Assembly: GCA_023212725.1 (NCBI GenBank)
Contig: JALBYF010000033.1
Coordinates: 1-64,000, forward strand
DNA length: 64,000 nt
Direction of reading: 5' to 3'
Source of the DNA: Tranzscheliella williamsii
Lineage: Eukaryota > Basidiomycota > Ustilaginomycetes > Ustilaginales > Ustilaginaceae
This document shows, piece after piece, positions 63,311-64,000 of this stretch. Position 1 is the stretch's first letter. Every line of letters starts with the position of its first letter. A program made the position numbers and the translations under genes. Under the pieces are notes generated by a model. That model worked only from the letters and a program-made list of their open reading frames with translations, was not told the origin of the DNA and did no database searches.

Positions 63311-64000
63311 ATGGCGGCCAACTACAAGCATCCTAGCCTGCTCCAGCAGTTCGGACTGAAGAAAGATCCCAACTCAGGCGAGCATGTTACCACTTCTCAA
63401 GGCCACAAGTTGACGCGAACCGTCACGGCTGGCGGCCACGATGTGGACTCTTCCCAGCCCGGTTTCCCCGTCTACCATCGCAAGATCGCAAAGTAAGTTG
63501 CCATGGCTCCCCCATATCTGGTCCTATCTAACTGACTTTGTCTAACCTTGATTTGACTCAAACTACAGCCCCTTTCCTCTGGTCTGCATCAGCACGGGAG
63601 CATCACTGCTCATGCTCGGTTTGGTCTTGATTCAGAACCGTGGAGTCCAAAACCCTGCCATTTGTAAGTCTACCAAAAACTAGTCAAGCACATCTATTCG
63701 TGTCGTTGCTAACGCTCCTGTTCGGTGGCGGATACAGACATGGTGATTGCCCTCCCCCTCGGAATGGTTGGCAATTTTACCGCCTGCATGTTTGCTTTTG
63801 CTGAAGGCTCCACGTACTTAGCTACCATTTCTGGCAGTCTTGCTGGTCTTCTTGGCGGCACTTCGCTCCTTTTCCTCCCCTGGACCGGCATCCAGAGTGC
63901 CTATTTGACCGGAGCTGCCAGCCAGATGGCTGGCCTCAACGAGTACTACCGCGCCGCAGCCCTTGTCTTCTTCGTCTCGATGATTCCCATCTTTCTGATC
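63311..64000 (+). CDS. Second GPR1/FUN34/YaaH family transporter (3' end outside window)
   Basis: Exons 63311-63492, 63569-63663 and 63738 to the window edge, open to the last base; 207 codons are visible. Introns of 76 and 74 nt have GTAAGT donors and CAG acceptors. The HRKIANPFPL motif before TM1 is almost identical to HRKIANPLPL in the neighbour at 59931. The following TM1, LVCISTGASLLMLGLVLI, and the segment GNFTACMFAFAEGSTYLATI correspond to the neighbour's GLAQYLAGLWEFASGNTFGA but are clearly diverged. So this is a paralogue, not a recent duplicate. At least one further hydrophobic segment ends at the window edge. Whether it transports acetate or another small acid cannot be told. Confidence 0.85.

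Overview
The window is eukaryotic nuclear DNA from a filamentous or yeast-like basidiomycete. It most likely comes from a smut fungus (Ustilaginomycotina, Ustilago/Sporisorium type). Evidence: genes are compact with few introns of about 70-100 nt and GTAAGT-like donors; GC is moderately high; the 5S rRNA gene is isolated rather than part of an rDNA array; and there is a single-copy-type fungalysin (M36) and an unusually large Nup188. The species assignment is an inference. I saw no prokaryotic, viral or CRISPR features.

Layout. 1-13 kb: 3' truncated Msc2-type zinc transporter (-), NADP-isocitrate dehydrogenase with a mitochondrial presequence exon (-), a G-protein gamma subunit (+), an F-box-like protein (+), a ten-exon membrane-anchored alpha/beta hydrolase (+), Uba3 (-) and a 5S rRNA gene just upstream of Uba3. 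15-31 kb: membrane-anchored GH5 exo-beta-1,3-glucanase (+), PI 4-kinase Stt4 (-), Rab GTPase Ypt6 (-), fungalysin metalloprotease (-). 31.9-38.4 kb: Nup188-type scaffold nucleoporin (+). 38.4-41.9 kb: gene-free island with inverted repeats, perfect palindromes and degenerate dispersed repeats. 41.9-59.7 kb: BuGZ/ZNF207-like zinc finger protein (+), nucleotide-sugar transporter (-), polytopic protein with a degenerate hydrolase domain (+), eIF4B (-), signal peptidase subunit Spc2 (+), Alg9 mannosyltransferase (+), Orc1 (-), mitochondrial PDK/BCKDK-type kinase (+). 60-64 kb: two GPR1/FUN34/YaaH (Ato) family acetate-transporter-like genes arranged divergently, the second cut by the window end.

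Most genes are conserved housekeeping functions: the secretory pathway and glycosylation (Stt4, Ypt6, Spc2, Alg9, nucleotide-sugar transporter, Msc2), mitochondrial carbon metabolism (Idp, PDK-like kinase, acetate transporters), neddylation, translation, replication and nuclear pores. No operon-like logic is expected or seen. The exon structures given here were inferred by reading splice signals together with conserved protein sequence. Several decide the start codon (Idp, Stt4, eIF4B) or include unusual exons (19-nt microexon, 4-nt first coding exon, GC-AG intron).

No clearly new multi-gene system was found. The most unexplained stretch is the palindrome-rich island at 38.4-41.9 kb. Next are a recurrent intergenic CAGTCA/TGACTG motif, a possible dual-localisation arrangement in the isocitrate dehydrogenase gene, and an abrupt switch from G- to C-ending codons in two neighbouring genes.
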